From the NCBI RefSeq assembly GCF_022410515.1, contig NZ_JACSDI010000023.1, forward strand, positions 1 through 64,000: a stretch of 64,000 nt of DNA. Direction: 5' to 3'. Shown here one piece after another: positions 35,069-43,667 of this stretch (positions within the stretch are counted from its first letter, which is position 1; every line of letters begins with the position of its first letter). The stretch is from Shewanella cutis (GTDB taxonomy: Bacteria > Pseudomonadota > Gammaproteobacteria > Enterobacterales > Shewanellaceae). The position numbers were made by a program, and so were the translations under genes. Below the pieces are notes generated by a model, which saw nothing but the letters and a program-made list of their open reading frames with translations, ran no database searches and was not told the origin of the DNA.

Positions 35069-35248
35069 TTACTCTTGCGCTAACTGTTGGATTTCTTCTT
35101 GGGTAAATCCCATCTCTTTCAAATCTCGGATGGCTTCAATACGGCGCATGGTGAGTGTTTTATCTGGGTTTGGGGTAGGCTTGCGTCCTGAACGCACGGA
35201 TGCGTTGTCTTGATCTCTGGGCGTCTTATTAAATTTCATCGTTTTCAT
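35069..35248 (-). CDS. 59-residue hypothetical protein between traD and hok
   Basis: ATG 35248 with GGAGGATACGCC directly upstream, 13 bp after the traD stop. The C-terminal half (MRRIEAIRDLKEMGFTQEEI, then QQLAQE) resembles the effector-recognition helix pair of MerR-like or sigma-type regulators. Basic N-terminus. Cotranscribed with traD; function unknown. Confidence 0.6.
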   Translation of the reverse strand: MKTMKFNKTPRDQDNASVRSGRKPTPNPDKTLTMRRIEAIRDLKEMGFTQEEIQQLAQE

Positions 35249-35260
35249 GGCGTATCCTCC

Positions 35261-37390
35261 TTAATCCAACTCGAGTTCTGCTGGTTCATGTTTCATGATT
35301 TGCATTTCTTCGGTCCTTCTTGCCGCTTCAATGTGCTGATCCGCGGCTTCCTTCTCTTTGAGGGCTTTTTTCTCATCGGCTTCAGAGCGGGATTGCTGTG
35401 ACGGCTTGGATTTTTTTGCATCGATTAACTGTTGGGCGACCGCATCGGTTTTTTCTGCAAGCGCGGTCATGCGCATCACTTCCATTTTGCGTTCTTCTTC
35501 GTTGTCATCCCCTTCATACATCGTGTCGTGGATGCTTTGCAGCTTCGATTTGTCCGCTTTATCAATAAACTGAACGGCACTGAATTGGTGATAATTGAGG
35601 TTCCACTCCAACTGTTTCATTTTTTCAGAGGGTTCATACGAACGCTTGATAAAGGGGGGGCATAGGGAGCGCATTTGATCAAACACCATATCCACTCGAA
35701 CAACGGGATAATTACCTGGTGTACGTAACCAAAATTGTAAATCCTCTAACTGCATAATTTCTGATGCGGTAACGACAGGGCGGGTGATCGTTTGGTGCCC
35801 TAACGACACACCGTCCCTGAGTTCATTCGCACCGTAGCTGTATTGCTCTTTTGATACATCGACTTCTTGCTCCCCGAGGTCTTTGGATGAAATCTTGGCC
35901 ATTGCATCTGAAGGTGAGCGGAAAAAAAGACGAGTGTTAAGCAAGTCGAACATTTCAAGCGCCGCGTTTTCGCCATAGACTTTTTTAAGCTGGGCAAATG
36001 ATTGAATGCCAATGACGTAACAGCCGCCGAATTTACGCACTTCGGCGATGGTTTCGGCAAGCTCGGGTAATTTATGCAAACTGGGGGCTTCGTCCATGAT
36101 CACCCAAATTCTGCGGTCGGGGTTTTCCTCTTGTTCTAAGATGGCCGTTGAAGCAATGGACAACCACATTGAAATTAAGGGGCGCAATGAGGCATGTTGC
36201 TGTGCGTTACTGGAGAGAAATAAGAATCCCTTTTCTGCGTCATTTCTGACCCATTCACGAATAGAAAAGCGGCGACGAAGCATTTGACCGGATTCAGAGG
36301 TTTCATCGAGTCCAGCAAGAAAACGCAGTGATTTTATATAAGCGGCCAATACTGATTTAATTGAAATGGCCGTTTTTTGGATTTTGTCAGATACGAGTGA
36401 GGCCGACTCAGTGCCTTTAAGGTATTCGCTTAAGGATTCCAACTCACTGGTTAACATCAGCTCCAATAGGCGCTCAGTTGTACGATTTTTTTCGGGTTCG
36501 CCGAGCATCTTAAAGGCGGTTGAGGAAAATATGGTACGGGCGGACTGTACCCAAAATGGATCGCCTTCGCCATGCTGTGGGATAAGTGCGCTGGCCATGT
36601 TTTCAAAATCAGCGGGTTCGTGCGCATCACACCATACATCCCAGTACGCACAACGCTCATCAAACGGGTTAAGTAATACATCCGTTGCAGGGTTATAAAA
36701 TTTACTCACAAAGGTACAGCCCTTGTCGTAAATGATGGCCTTATCGCCTCGGGCTTTTATCCATGTCAGCATTTTACGCAGGGCAACGGACTTTCCTGCA
36801 CCGGTTGTCCCATCGATGAGCATGTGTTGGACTTCGAACTTCTGCTTAAAGATGGCGAGACCATCGAGTTTGAAATCAGATTGGTTTTTGGCTTTTTTAA
36901 GCTGCTTAGCCAGTTCCTCTGGCGTGGCTTTTTGCATGCCACGGATGAAATGCTCATCGGTTTGCTCATCGCCTTTTTTCTTGAAATACCACATGGCAGA
37001 GATCAAGAATGCCATACCGATGACGCTGCTAATCAAAAAGTAAATTTGCAGCCATAGCCAAAAGCGAAAATTGGCATCAATCAGGACCGGATTACGAAGT
37101 TGCTCACCCAACGTACTGGTATAAACGCGGCCCTGCCACTCGGTATGAATAATATGGTCTTCAGGTCTAAACACGCTGACGGTGTTATTAATCCAGTAGT
37201 AATACGTGCCGGCAATGGTCTCTTTATCCATAAAAAGATAGGCAAGTAATGCCGTGAGTAAGATGACGCCAAAGCATGTCCAACGGATGAGTACGGCGTT
37301 GACCTGAATAAACATCCGTAGGTTGTGGAACAGAATTTGTCCACCACGGGTGTAGTTACTGCTCTTGGTGCGTTTAGGACTCAATGTCAT
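35261..37390 (-). CDS. traD: TraD type IV coupling protein
   Basis: 709 residues. Two N-terminal membrane helices (about 33-52 and 108-130), then a VirD4/TrwB-like motor with Walker A DGTTGAGKS near residue 197 and Walker B IWVIMDEAPSLHKLPEL near 428. The charged C-terminal tail is likely to contact TraI or TraM. TraD links the relaxosome to the secretion channel and pumps DNA. Start overlaps the upstream gene by 4 bp (ATGA). Confidence 0.93.
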   Translation of the reverse strand: MTLSPKRTKSSNYTRGGQILFHNLRMFIQVNAVLIRWTCFGVILLTALLAYLFMDKETIAGTYYYWINNTVSVFRPEDHIIHTEWQGRVYTSTLGEQLRNPVLIDANFRFWLWLQIYFLISSVIGMAFLISAMWYFKKKGDEQTDEHFIRGMQKATPEELAKQLKKAKNQSDFKLDGLAIFKQKFEVQHMLIDGTTGAGKSVALRKMLTWIKARGDKAIIYDKGCTFVSKFYNPATDVLLNPFDERCAYWDVWCDAHEPADFENMASALIPQHGEGDPFWVQSARTIFSSTAFKMLGEPEKNRTTERLLELMLTSELESLSEYLKGTESASLVSDKIQKTAISIKSVLAAYIKSLRFLAGLDETSESGQMLRRRFSIREWVRNDAEKGFLFLSSNAQQHASLRPLISMWLSIASTAILEQEENPDRRIWVIMDEAPSLHKLPELAETIAEVRKFGGCYVIGIQSFAQLKKVYGENAALEMFDLLNTRLFFRSPSDAMAKISSKDLGEQEVDVSKEQYSYGANELRDGVSLGHQTITRPVVTASEIMQLEDLQFWLRTPGNYPVVRVDMVFDQMRSLCPPFIKRSYEPSEKMKQLEWNLNYHQFSAVQFIDKADKSKLQSIHDTMYEGDDNEEERKMEVMRMTALAEKTDAVAQQLIDAKKSKPSQQSRSEADEKKALKEKEAADQHIEAARRTEEMQIMKHEPAELELD

Positions 37391-37914
37391 GTTTGGGCTT
37401 CCTTCTGGGGTGGGAGCGCTTGTTGTGCTTTGAGTTTTTGGACAGTCTCAAAATATTTGAGGTCGGTAAATATCAGCCATGTGCCGTAATCGCTGTGATC
37501 AAGGCGTACCTTGGTGGTGGTGTTTTGGTACTCGGTTTTATCCCGTAGCAAAGGCTCGGATTCGAAGGGCGCCATCTTGATGCGCGGGTATTGCTTGTCC
37601 ATCTCCGCGCGCAAGGCGATGTATTGCTCCAATGAGGGCGGGAAATAAAAACTAATAACGCCTAGCACTTGATTTCCATCAAAATACAAGGTGGCCTCAT
37701 TCAACTGTGACACATTAAATTGATTGCCAGTGACGCGATAATAATTCCACCCATCAAGCCATTTTGCCGAGGCACTTTTGCCGTGGAGTGTGTACGTTTT
37801 TTGCACTTCCTCCAAGGTGGATTTACCCAAGGTGAGACCAAATAAGATGGTCTCAGCCTGAGCGGCGGTGCTTAATAGACAGAGTGCCAATACCAATGCT
37901 GTGATAAATTTCAT
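37387..37914 (-). CDS. periplasmic protein at the traS/traT position
   Basis: 175 residues from ATG 37914, beginning with a signal peptide (MKFITALVLALCLLSTAAQA). A longer frame reaches 38229 but lies over the traG end and lacks a signal. No recognised family; it has the LFGLTLGKSTLEEVQKTY start seen in small secreted proteins. In F the entry-exclusion genes traS and traT lie between traG and traD, so an exclusion role is worth testing. TraT itself is a lipoprotein, and no lipobox is seen here. Confidence 0.75.
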   Translation of the reverse strand: MKFITALVLALCLLSTAAQAETILFGLTLGKSTLEEVQKTYTLHGKSASAKWLDGWNYYRVTGNQFNVSQLNEATLYFDGNQVLGVISFYFPPSLEQYIALRAEMDKQYPRIKMAPFESEPLLRDKTEYQNTTTKVRLDHSDYGTWLIFTDLKYFETVQKLKAQQALPPQKEAQT

Positions 37915-37951
37915 AGGGTTATCTCTTGTTAAATGAATGTCATGGTTATTA

Positions 37952-40789
37952 TCACATCTTTGGCCCACTATTAAAGGCGCTTGATTTTCGTACGGTCTCA
38001 GCCATTTTTTCATCGTCACTTTGTGCCTTGCCAAGTTGTGGCGCCTCGGGCTGAATAAGCGCATGGGCCGCTTCGGCATCTGCTTTGGCTTGCTCCATAT
38101 CGAGGGTTGGCAGATTGGCGGGGACGTGTTTATCTTCGCCGCGCCAGACGTCATGCATGATCTCACTATTTCCTTGGGCGGCATGACCTTGGATGCGCTG
38201 GTATTGGCTATGATCATAGAGACTGTCATTTAACGGGGAAGGGGCATAAATCGCGCTCTGTTGCTTGCGCTCGTCTATCGCCTCACTGTATTGCTGCTGG
38301 GCAAGCAGGATGTCTTCACGGCTTTGAGGTAGCTCGTTATGTCGATATTGCTCCGCCATGGCCTTGACTTCGGGGCTGCTGGTAAATGCGGCGAGCAGTT
38401 GACTCCTCATCTCTTTATCTTCTTGGGTTTCACCTTTGATGATGGCTAGGTAATCATCATGGCCATCCGTTTCTCGTGCTTGGCGGGCAAAAGCCACAAA
38501 ATCTTGGGTAAAATCGCGCCCAACGGTGATGGCGCCGCTTTTTACGCTATTGGCCGCATCGGTGTAGCTTTGGGCTTCGCTGATCTGCGCCTGATAGGTT
38601 TTACCCAAGGTTTCAGCTTCATTAATGCTTTTGGTCAGGCTATTGAGATCACTGTCGGTTTTACTATGGGTATCACTGGTTTGATCGCCGCTACTGTAAC
38701 TTTTAACTTTGTCGAGGTTGCTAGTAAACTGCGATTGGTAGCTTTGCAGTTTGCTCACGCGCTCGCTATCATTTAGGCGAGTACTATCCGATTCATCCGC
38801 AGATGCAGAAGCGCCGGTACTCACAGACGCTGATGCGCTAGAGCCAAATAAGCCCGCGCCAGGTGTGCCCACCTTCACGTTTGCCTTGGCGTCCCCGTAC
38901 AATTTGAGCGCATCACTCCATGCTTGGTCTTTCGTCACGCCAAAGTCTTTGGCGTAAGAATCGACAAGACTACTAAGGTCTGCCACGGATTTACGATGAT
39001 TGGCGCTTTCGCTGGTATTACTATTGCTGCCGTAGCTGCTGGATTGATTGACGCCTTGACTTGAGGTGTTAAGGGCATTGACCGATGAGGCCGCTGTCTG
39101 ACCGACTTGATCGATGGTTGTGTTACTTGCCGTCAGTGCATTGGAGGCCGACTGTGTGAATGAATTGGAGATGGTATCGCTACCAGCCACATTCACGGGC
39201 AAGTTGCGGCTAAGGGCGCTTTGACCTGTGATAACTTGTTTGCCACCGGCAAAGGTAGTGGTTTCAAAACCCGTTGCATCTTGCTGGGTATAACCGTGTA
39301 TGCGTTCAACGCCCATGGTATCGGTCTTATTGCCGCTGGTGTTGTTGTAGCTGTAGTTATCGACTTGCGCATTGCCCAAATTAATATCGCCACTCGCGGC
39401 GCTCGCAGAGGTGCGCGCGTTGACGCTGCTCATCATACCGGCGAACTGGTGCGACATACTGCTCATGACTGCTGCGCCGCCTTTCATAATGAGCGGGACA
39501 ATGAGTGTCGGTACGCTCATCATTAAAAAACCTGTCATCGCGGCATAGCGTGAGTGCATTTCTTGCAGCGCATCGACATTACTTAAGGTGATCCCGTGAT
39601 AGATATTGGCAATCTCTGTCGAACTGAGGGATAGACGGGTCGTCATGATGAAATTAATCAGCGCAAACATCACTGGCCAAGTGCCAAGATAGATGAAGCC
39701 TTTGATGTAGTTTCCTAGCACCATAAAGGTAAATGAGGGGATCATCGCGATACAAACGACTAAAAATGCCACACTGCTAAACAGCAAAAACAAAATCGAT
39801 TGCAGCATGGGCAAAAATTCTCGCGCCTGAAGCGCCATCCCTGCCCACATGGACGTGGTCTGCATCTTGTTTTGGGTATAGGCATAGTTGAATGCGGCGG
39901 CGGTATTGTTATTCACCGCGGCATCGTCAGCGAGGCCATTACGCAGGGCGTTAATGGTCATATTCTGCAAGGTGATTTGTGACGCGCTTTGACTGATGTT
40001 GGCGAACTTCTGATATCCATTAGTAATACTGGAATTGATGAAGCTTTGTTGACTGGTAGCTTTATTGCCATAAACCCACTTACCCAATAAATTGAGGCTC
40101 TTCGCGCTGTCGGCTTGGAACAGCTGTTTTAGGCGCGGCAGTGCTTCTTTGCAGGTTGGATAATCATCAAACCCCATTTGGATGGCGCGCAGTGGTGACG
40201 GGGAATGAGTTTCCAAAAATGCCCATATATCAGGGGCGTTAGCCAGTTCTTGCCAGGTATATTTGCCATTAAGCAAAATATCTCCCTGAATACAGCTATT
40301 GATGTAATGCTGCCAGTACCCCTTCAGTTGCGAGTTTTCAATCTCACTTTGTCTTGATAGCTTGTATAACTCTGCCCCAAACATCATCCCCGTTTTACTG
40401 TACTGCTCATCATTTGGCACATGGAAAATGTCCTCCACCGTGCGCGTGGTGGCATACATATAGTACGACGACCATGACGCTGGATAGGCCACAATTGCGG
40501 GGACATTATCAACATGGTAGTTACCGGTTGGATCGGTTAAATCGGTAATGTGGACCGATGTGGTGATGTTGATGGCCAATAGCGGCACAAGCACATATAC
40601 CGCGCCCCATTTCAAAATGTGGTTGTGATCGCGTTTGATAAAGAAATGAAACGCCGTGGCGATAATGGCAAAGAGTGCGCAAATGGTTACCATACTGCCA
40701 AAACTATCGCTTTTGAAAAACACGGCGATGGCGTTCAACACTTGCATGGCAACATCGCCGTTGCTGTAGGTAAAAATCTCAACGGCCAT
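37952..40789 (-). CDS. traG: TraG mating-pair formation/stabilisation protein
   Basis: 945 residues from ATG 40789 (GGAGGCAAGTAAT upstream; the 5 extra codons in the longest frame are unlikely). The N-terminal third has several membrane helices (MAVEIFTYSNGDVAMQVLNA start as in F TraG), then a long hydrophilic periplasmic, serine-rich tail. It works with TraN in mating-pair stabilisation and with TraH/TraF in pilus assembly. Starts inside the traH end. Confidence 0.9.
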   Translation of the reverse strand: MAVEIFTYSNGDVAMQVLNAIAVFFKSDSFGSMVTICALFAIIATAFHFFIKRDHNHILKWGAVYVLVPLLAINITTSVHITDLTDPTGNYHVDNVPAIVAYPASWSSYYMYATTRTVEDIFHVPNDEQYSKTGMMFGAELYKLSRQSEIENSQLKGYWQHYINSCIQGDILLNGKYTWQELANAPDIWAFLETHSPSPLRAIQMGFDDYPTCKEALPRLKQLFQADSAKSLNLLGKWVYGNKATSQQSFINSSITNGYQKFANISQSASQITLQNMTINALRNGLADDAAVNNNTAAAFNYAYTQNKMQTTSMWAGMALQAREFLPMLQSILFLLFSSVAFLVVCIAMIPSFTFMVLGNYIKGFIYLGTWPVMFALINFIMTTRLSLSSTEIANIYHGITLSNVDALQEMHSRYAAMTGFLMMSVPTLIVPLIMKGGAAVMSSMSHQFAGMMSSVNARTSASAASGDINLGNAQVDNYSYNNTSGNKTDTMGVERIHGYTQQDATGFETTTFAGGKQVITGQSALSRNLPVNVAGSDTISNSFTQSASNALTASNTTIDQVGQTAASSVNALNTSSQGVNQSSSYGSNSNTSESANHRKSVADLSSLVDSYAKDFGVTKDQAWSDALKLYGDAKANVKVGTPGAGLFGSSASASVSTGASASADESDSTRLNDSERVSKLQSYQSQFTSNLDKVKSYSSGDQTSDTHSKTDSDLNSLTKSINEAETLGKTYQAQISEAQSYTDAANSVKSGAITVGRDFTQDFVAFARQARETDGHDDYLAIIKGETQEDKEMRSQLLAAFTSSPEVKAMAEQYRHNELPQSREDILLAQQQYSEAIDERKQQSAIYAPSPLNDSLYDHSQYQRIQGHAAQGNSEIMHDVWRGEDKHVPANLPTLDMEQAKADAEAAHALIQPEAPQLGKAQSDDEKMAETVRKSSAFNSGPKM

Positions 40790-40790
40790 A

Positions 40791-42173
40791 TTACTTGCCT
40801 CCAAAGTTTAGGTTCGCCTTGGCCTTAGCACTCATGGTACCGGTGATTTGCTGCTTAATTTGTTGGTTTTGCATGATGAGCTGATGCTGTGCGATCGCTT
40901 CTTCTTGCGCTTTCATCGTCAAGCCATCAAGGAAGCGATTGGCGTTGATAATGTCTTTCTCTATGCGGTCAATATCTTTGGGATCATTGTTCGTGGCCGT
41001 GATGGAGGATTTCACTATCGCCAGCATGTTTTGCAGATAGAGCGTAATAAATTGCACACTGATGATTTTGGCGTAGGTTTTTGTCTGCGGCGCCAGTCCT
41101 GCCTCGAGTTCGGTGCGTAAAAACGTCATGACGGGGAGTGAGGTATATTCCAATAGCGATTTATCACTGTCATTCAGCGGCTGGTCATTTTGCATTTTGC
41201 TGGCAATCCCTCTGAGTAGGGTTTCCACGCGATATTGCAAGCCATGATTACTTTGGATCGTGATCATTTGTTGTGTGGGGGCAAGACATTGATCAATGGC
41301 GTGATTAGTACATTGATAGCTTTCGGCTTTGCCGCCTTCTAACAGACTATTGATCAGGTTATTGTTGTCTGTAAGCAAAGAGCCATAACCCCGAGGGTTG
41401 CCACTGGCGTCATAGATGTAGGTGCCTGAGATCGACATGAGAAATTCAGCTAAGGTGGGATCGGTGGCCAAGAAGCTATTTTTCATGATTGCCGCCCAAA
41501 CAATATTGGTGTTTTTACGCACCATCTCTTTTAACGCGGGATCATTTTTGGCGTTATTGAGTTGATTGTCTGCTTGTCCCCCCGCACCGCATTCCTGCTG
41601 GCCAGAGACCCAATCGGCAAACGCGTTATTCTGCGTGCCCATCGTGGCACAGATGTATTTTTGACTGCCAACGCCGGCAAAGCCCGCCAGTGCCGACACA
41701 CTGGCCTGAGCCGTTTCACAGGAGTTGATAGACTGGTTTAAATATTTGTCGGCAATGGCAGTGAGTGTGTCTTTAATTTGTTTAATTTGGGGTGCCCACG
41801 TCTGCAGGGCCAAATCAACCGCGAATGGCGCAGCGTTAGCAATAATGGCTTTGCCTTGCTGCACAAGCGCATCAGAGTTGATGTGACTAAAGCCACCCAT
41901 GAACATATCGATACCACCACATCCTGCCGCGATACGGGGCATTTGAACGCTGACCAATTGTGCATCCCTGATTGGGCTACGGACAAAGAGATTGCCACCA
42001 CTGTAGTAGTTAGCGCTTTGGCCTTTAAAGGACGCGGGATCGGTCACGTTTGTGCCATAACCTAGACCATTAAAAAAATCATTTAGTGAGCCGGAAACGC
42101 CTGCACTATGAGCGGGTGTTGTTAATGTCAGGGCAATTGTCAGACTTAGCATCGTGCGTACATAACCGTTCAT
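40791..42173 (-). CDS. traH: TraH pilus assembly protein
   Basis: 460 residues with a signal peptide (MNGYVRTMLSLTIALTLTTPAHS). GVSGSLNDFFNGLGYGTNVT near the N-terminus, CGGIDMFMGGFSHIN near residue 85, and a coiled-coil C-terminus are typical of TraH (F-type). It acts in the periplasm with TraF, TraU and TraW. The start overlaps a small upstream gene (ATGA). Confidence 0.93.
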   Translation of the reverse strand: MNGYVRTMLSLTIALTLTTPAHSAGVSGSLNDFFNGLGYGTNVTDPASFKGQSANYYSGGNLFVRSPIRDAQLVSVQMPRIAAGCGGIDMFMGGFSHINSDALVQQGKAIIANAAPFAVDLALQTWAPQIKQIKDTLTAIADKYLNQSINSCETAQASVSALAGFAGVGSQKYICATMGTQNNAFADWVSGQQECGAGGQADNQLNNAKNDPALKEMVRKNTNIVWAAIMKNSFLATDPTLAEFLMSISGTYIYDASGNPRGYGSLLTDNNNLINSLLEGGKAESYQCTNHAIDQCLAPTQQMITIQSNHGLQYRVETLLRGIASKMQNDQPLNDSDKSLLEYTSLPVMTFLRTELEAGLAPQTKTYAKIISVQFITLYLQNMLAIVKSSITATNNDPKDIDRIEKDIINANRFLDGLTMKAQEEAIAQHQLIMQNQQIKQQITGTMSAKAKANLNFGGK

Positions 42174-42310
42174 GTGCGCTCTCCTTGCTTCGCAGCTCGT
42201 TTTATTAATCTGCGATGAATGGCCTGACTTATCAGGGTATGTATGGGGGTAACAACAAACTTAAAAATGCTCAGCGCGATTAACAGATTAACAATTAACA
42301 TCGTGTCCAT
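42170..42310 (-). CDS. 46-residue membrane protein between trbB and traH
   Basis: ATG 42310 preceded by TAGGAGACCGTC. The product MDTMLIVNLLIALSIFKFVV then TPIHTLISQAIHRRLIKRAA has one membrane helix and a basic tail. It overlaps the traH start by 4 bp, which supports translation. F has trbJ and trbF in this slot, but the sequence is too short to equate. Confidence 0.65.
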   Translation of the reverse strand: MDTMLIVNLLIALSIFKFVVTPIHTLISQAIHRRLIKRAAKQGERT

Positions 42311-42319
42311 GACGGTCTC

Positions 42320-42757
42320 CTAGTTCATGCTGGCAATGACTTGGGGATCATTGAGTGATTCAAAATAGCTTTGCTGGAGCTGGGCTGTGGTGACATCTCC
42401 GACCGTTAAGCGCACGAACTTACGCGTGTGAACATTAATCAAAAACGTGGCGGGTACTGTCACGCTGCGCGGGTTTTCAAAGAAGGTTGCCGCAATATCG
42501 GGTGTCGATGGGATAGGGACTTCAAAGCCTGCAATCCCCTTGTTATCGAGCGAAAAGGCATAGGTAAATGTGCCTGTTTGCATTGAGAGTTGCTGCAATT
42601 TGGGCGCAAATTGATGGCAGTAAGGGCAATCAGAACGAAAGAAAAACACTAAGGCATAATCGGCAGGATTGGCGGCGTTGTGCGTTCTGACTGGAGTGGC
42701 ATGGGTTTGAAATGCCAGTAATGTCGTCAATAGCAATAGGGTAATAATGCGTGTCAT
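42320..42757 (-). CDS. trbB: TrbB thioredoxin-like disulfide isomerase
   Basis: 145 residues from ATG 42757 with a signal peptide (MTRIITLLLLTTLLAFQTHA). The motif FFRSDCPYCHQFAPKL has a CPYC active site. TrbB helps fold cysteine-rich F-type proteins such as TraN, TraH and TraU in the periplasm. Ends 10 bp before the small gene. Confidence 0.88.
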   Translation of the reverse strand: MTRIITLLLLTTLLAFQTHATPVRTHNAANPADYALVFFFRSDCPYCHQFAPKLQQLSMQTGTFTYAFSLDNKGIAGFEVPIPSTPDIAATFFENPRSVTVPATFLINVHTRKFVRLTVGDVTTAQLQQSYFESLNDPQVIASMN

Positions 42758-42770
42758 AGGAAAGTCCTTG

Positions 42771-43667
42771 TTAGAAGTCTGGGGCAAAGTTGGTGGCAAC
42801 ATTGAGGAAACGGCCAAGTAAGTCCTCTTGTGAAATAAAGCCGTAGGCCAACGGTTTCATTTCACCCGTACCAGGATTGACTAACACCAACGCGGGGCTA
42901 AAAGGCACATTGATATGTTGCTCGTTTTGGCGGTTTTGGATAATCGAGGGAAGGGCCACGCCATCAAGGGTTATTCCCAGTAATTCGACGCCGTGCTCTG
43001 TGGCAAATTGTTGAACACTGGGCGCCAGTGTTTGATCGATTTCTTCCGTCCCTTTATAGACGAAAAATAAGCCCCAACCACTTTGTGCCAGACTGCGCAC
43101 TGCACGGACTTTCTTAGTGCGCTCAGCCGCTAAATAGGTACTCCTTGCGGCTTGTTCAGTCGGCCTATCTTTGGTGTAGGAAAGCTCAGGGTTATCGAGC
43201 AACACCTTTTTGAATGTCATCCCAAATTCAGACGATTTGTTGCTGACGTACTGATTGAGGAGCATGGCTTTTTCGACTTTTTTTGCATCATGACTGTTAA
43301 TGGCCGCGTCATTGAGCGTGTCTTGATAATAACGATGGAACCAGTCCATTTGCTCTGTCGGCGTCAGTGTTTGGGTGCGCGTCAGTGTCACACTGGGCGC
43401 ATCCGTTTTTTTAGGGGCCGTCTTTTTGGGTAACATGGGATCGTTATACCAGCGCCAACCAGGTGCATCGGCCGCAAAGGACGTGCTAGCAGGAACGGCC
43501 ACCGATAAACAGCCTAACGCGACCACAAAAAGCGTGGTCTTGTTGGCTTTAATACGCACCGTTTTTGTGGATAAATCGGCAAACAGCGCCGATATTAACC
43601 ACCGAAAAACCGGCGTATTGGCAGCGCCATTGTCAGAATAGCGGATGAAGTGAGTTGTCTTTATCAC
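42771..43667 (-). CDS. traF: TraF pilus assembly protein
   Basis: 298 residues, with GWRWYNDP after a signal-anchor and a C-terminal thioredoxin fold (GWGLFFVYKGTEEIDQTLAP, FSPALVLVNPGTGEMKPLAY) that lacks the CxxC pair, as in F TraF. It overlaps traN by 4 bp. The N-terminal 45 residues may include extra sequence before the hydrophobic helix (TTLFVVALGCLSVAVPASTS). Confidence 0.92.
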   Translation of the reverse strand: MIKTTHFIRYSDNGAANTPVFRWLISALFADLSTKTVRIKANKTTLFVVALGCLSVAVPASTSFAADAPGWRWYNDPMLPKKTAPKKTDAPSVTLTRTQTLTPTEQMDWFHRYYQDTLNDAAINSHDAKKVEKAMLLNQYVSNKSSEFGMTFKKVLLDNPELSYTKDRPTEQAARSTYLAAERTKKVRAVRSLAQSGWGLFFVYKGTEEIDQTLAPSVQQFATEHGVELLGITLDGVALPSIIQNRQNEQHINVPFSPALVLVNPGTGEMKPLAYGFISQEDLLGRFLNVATNFAPDF

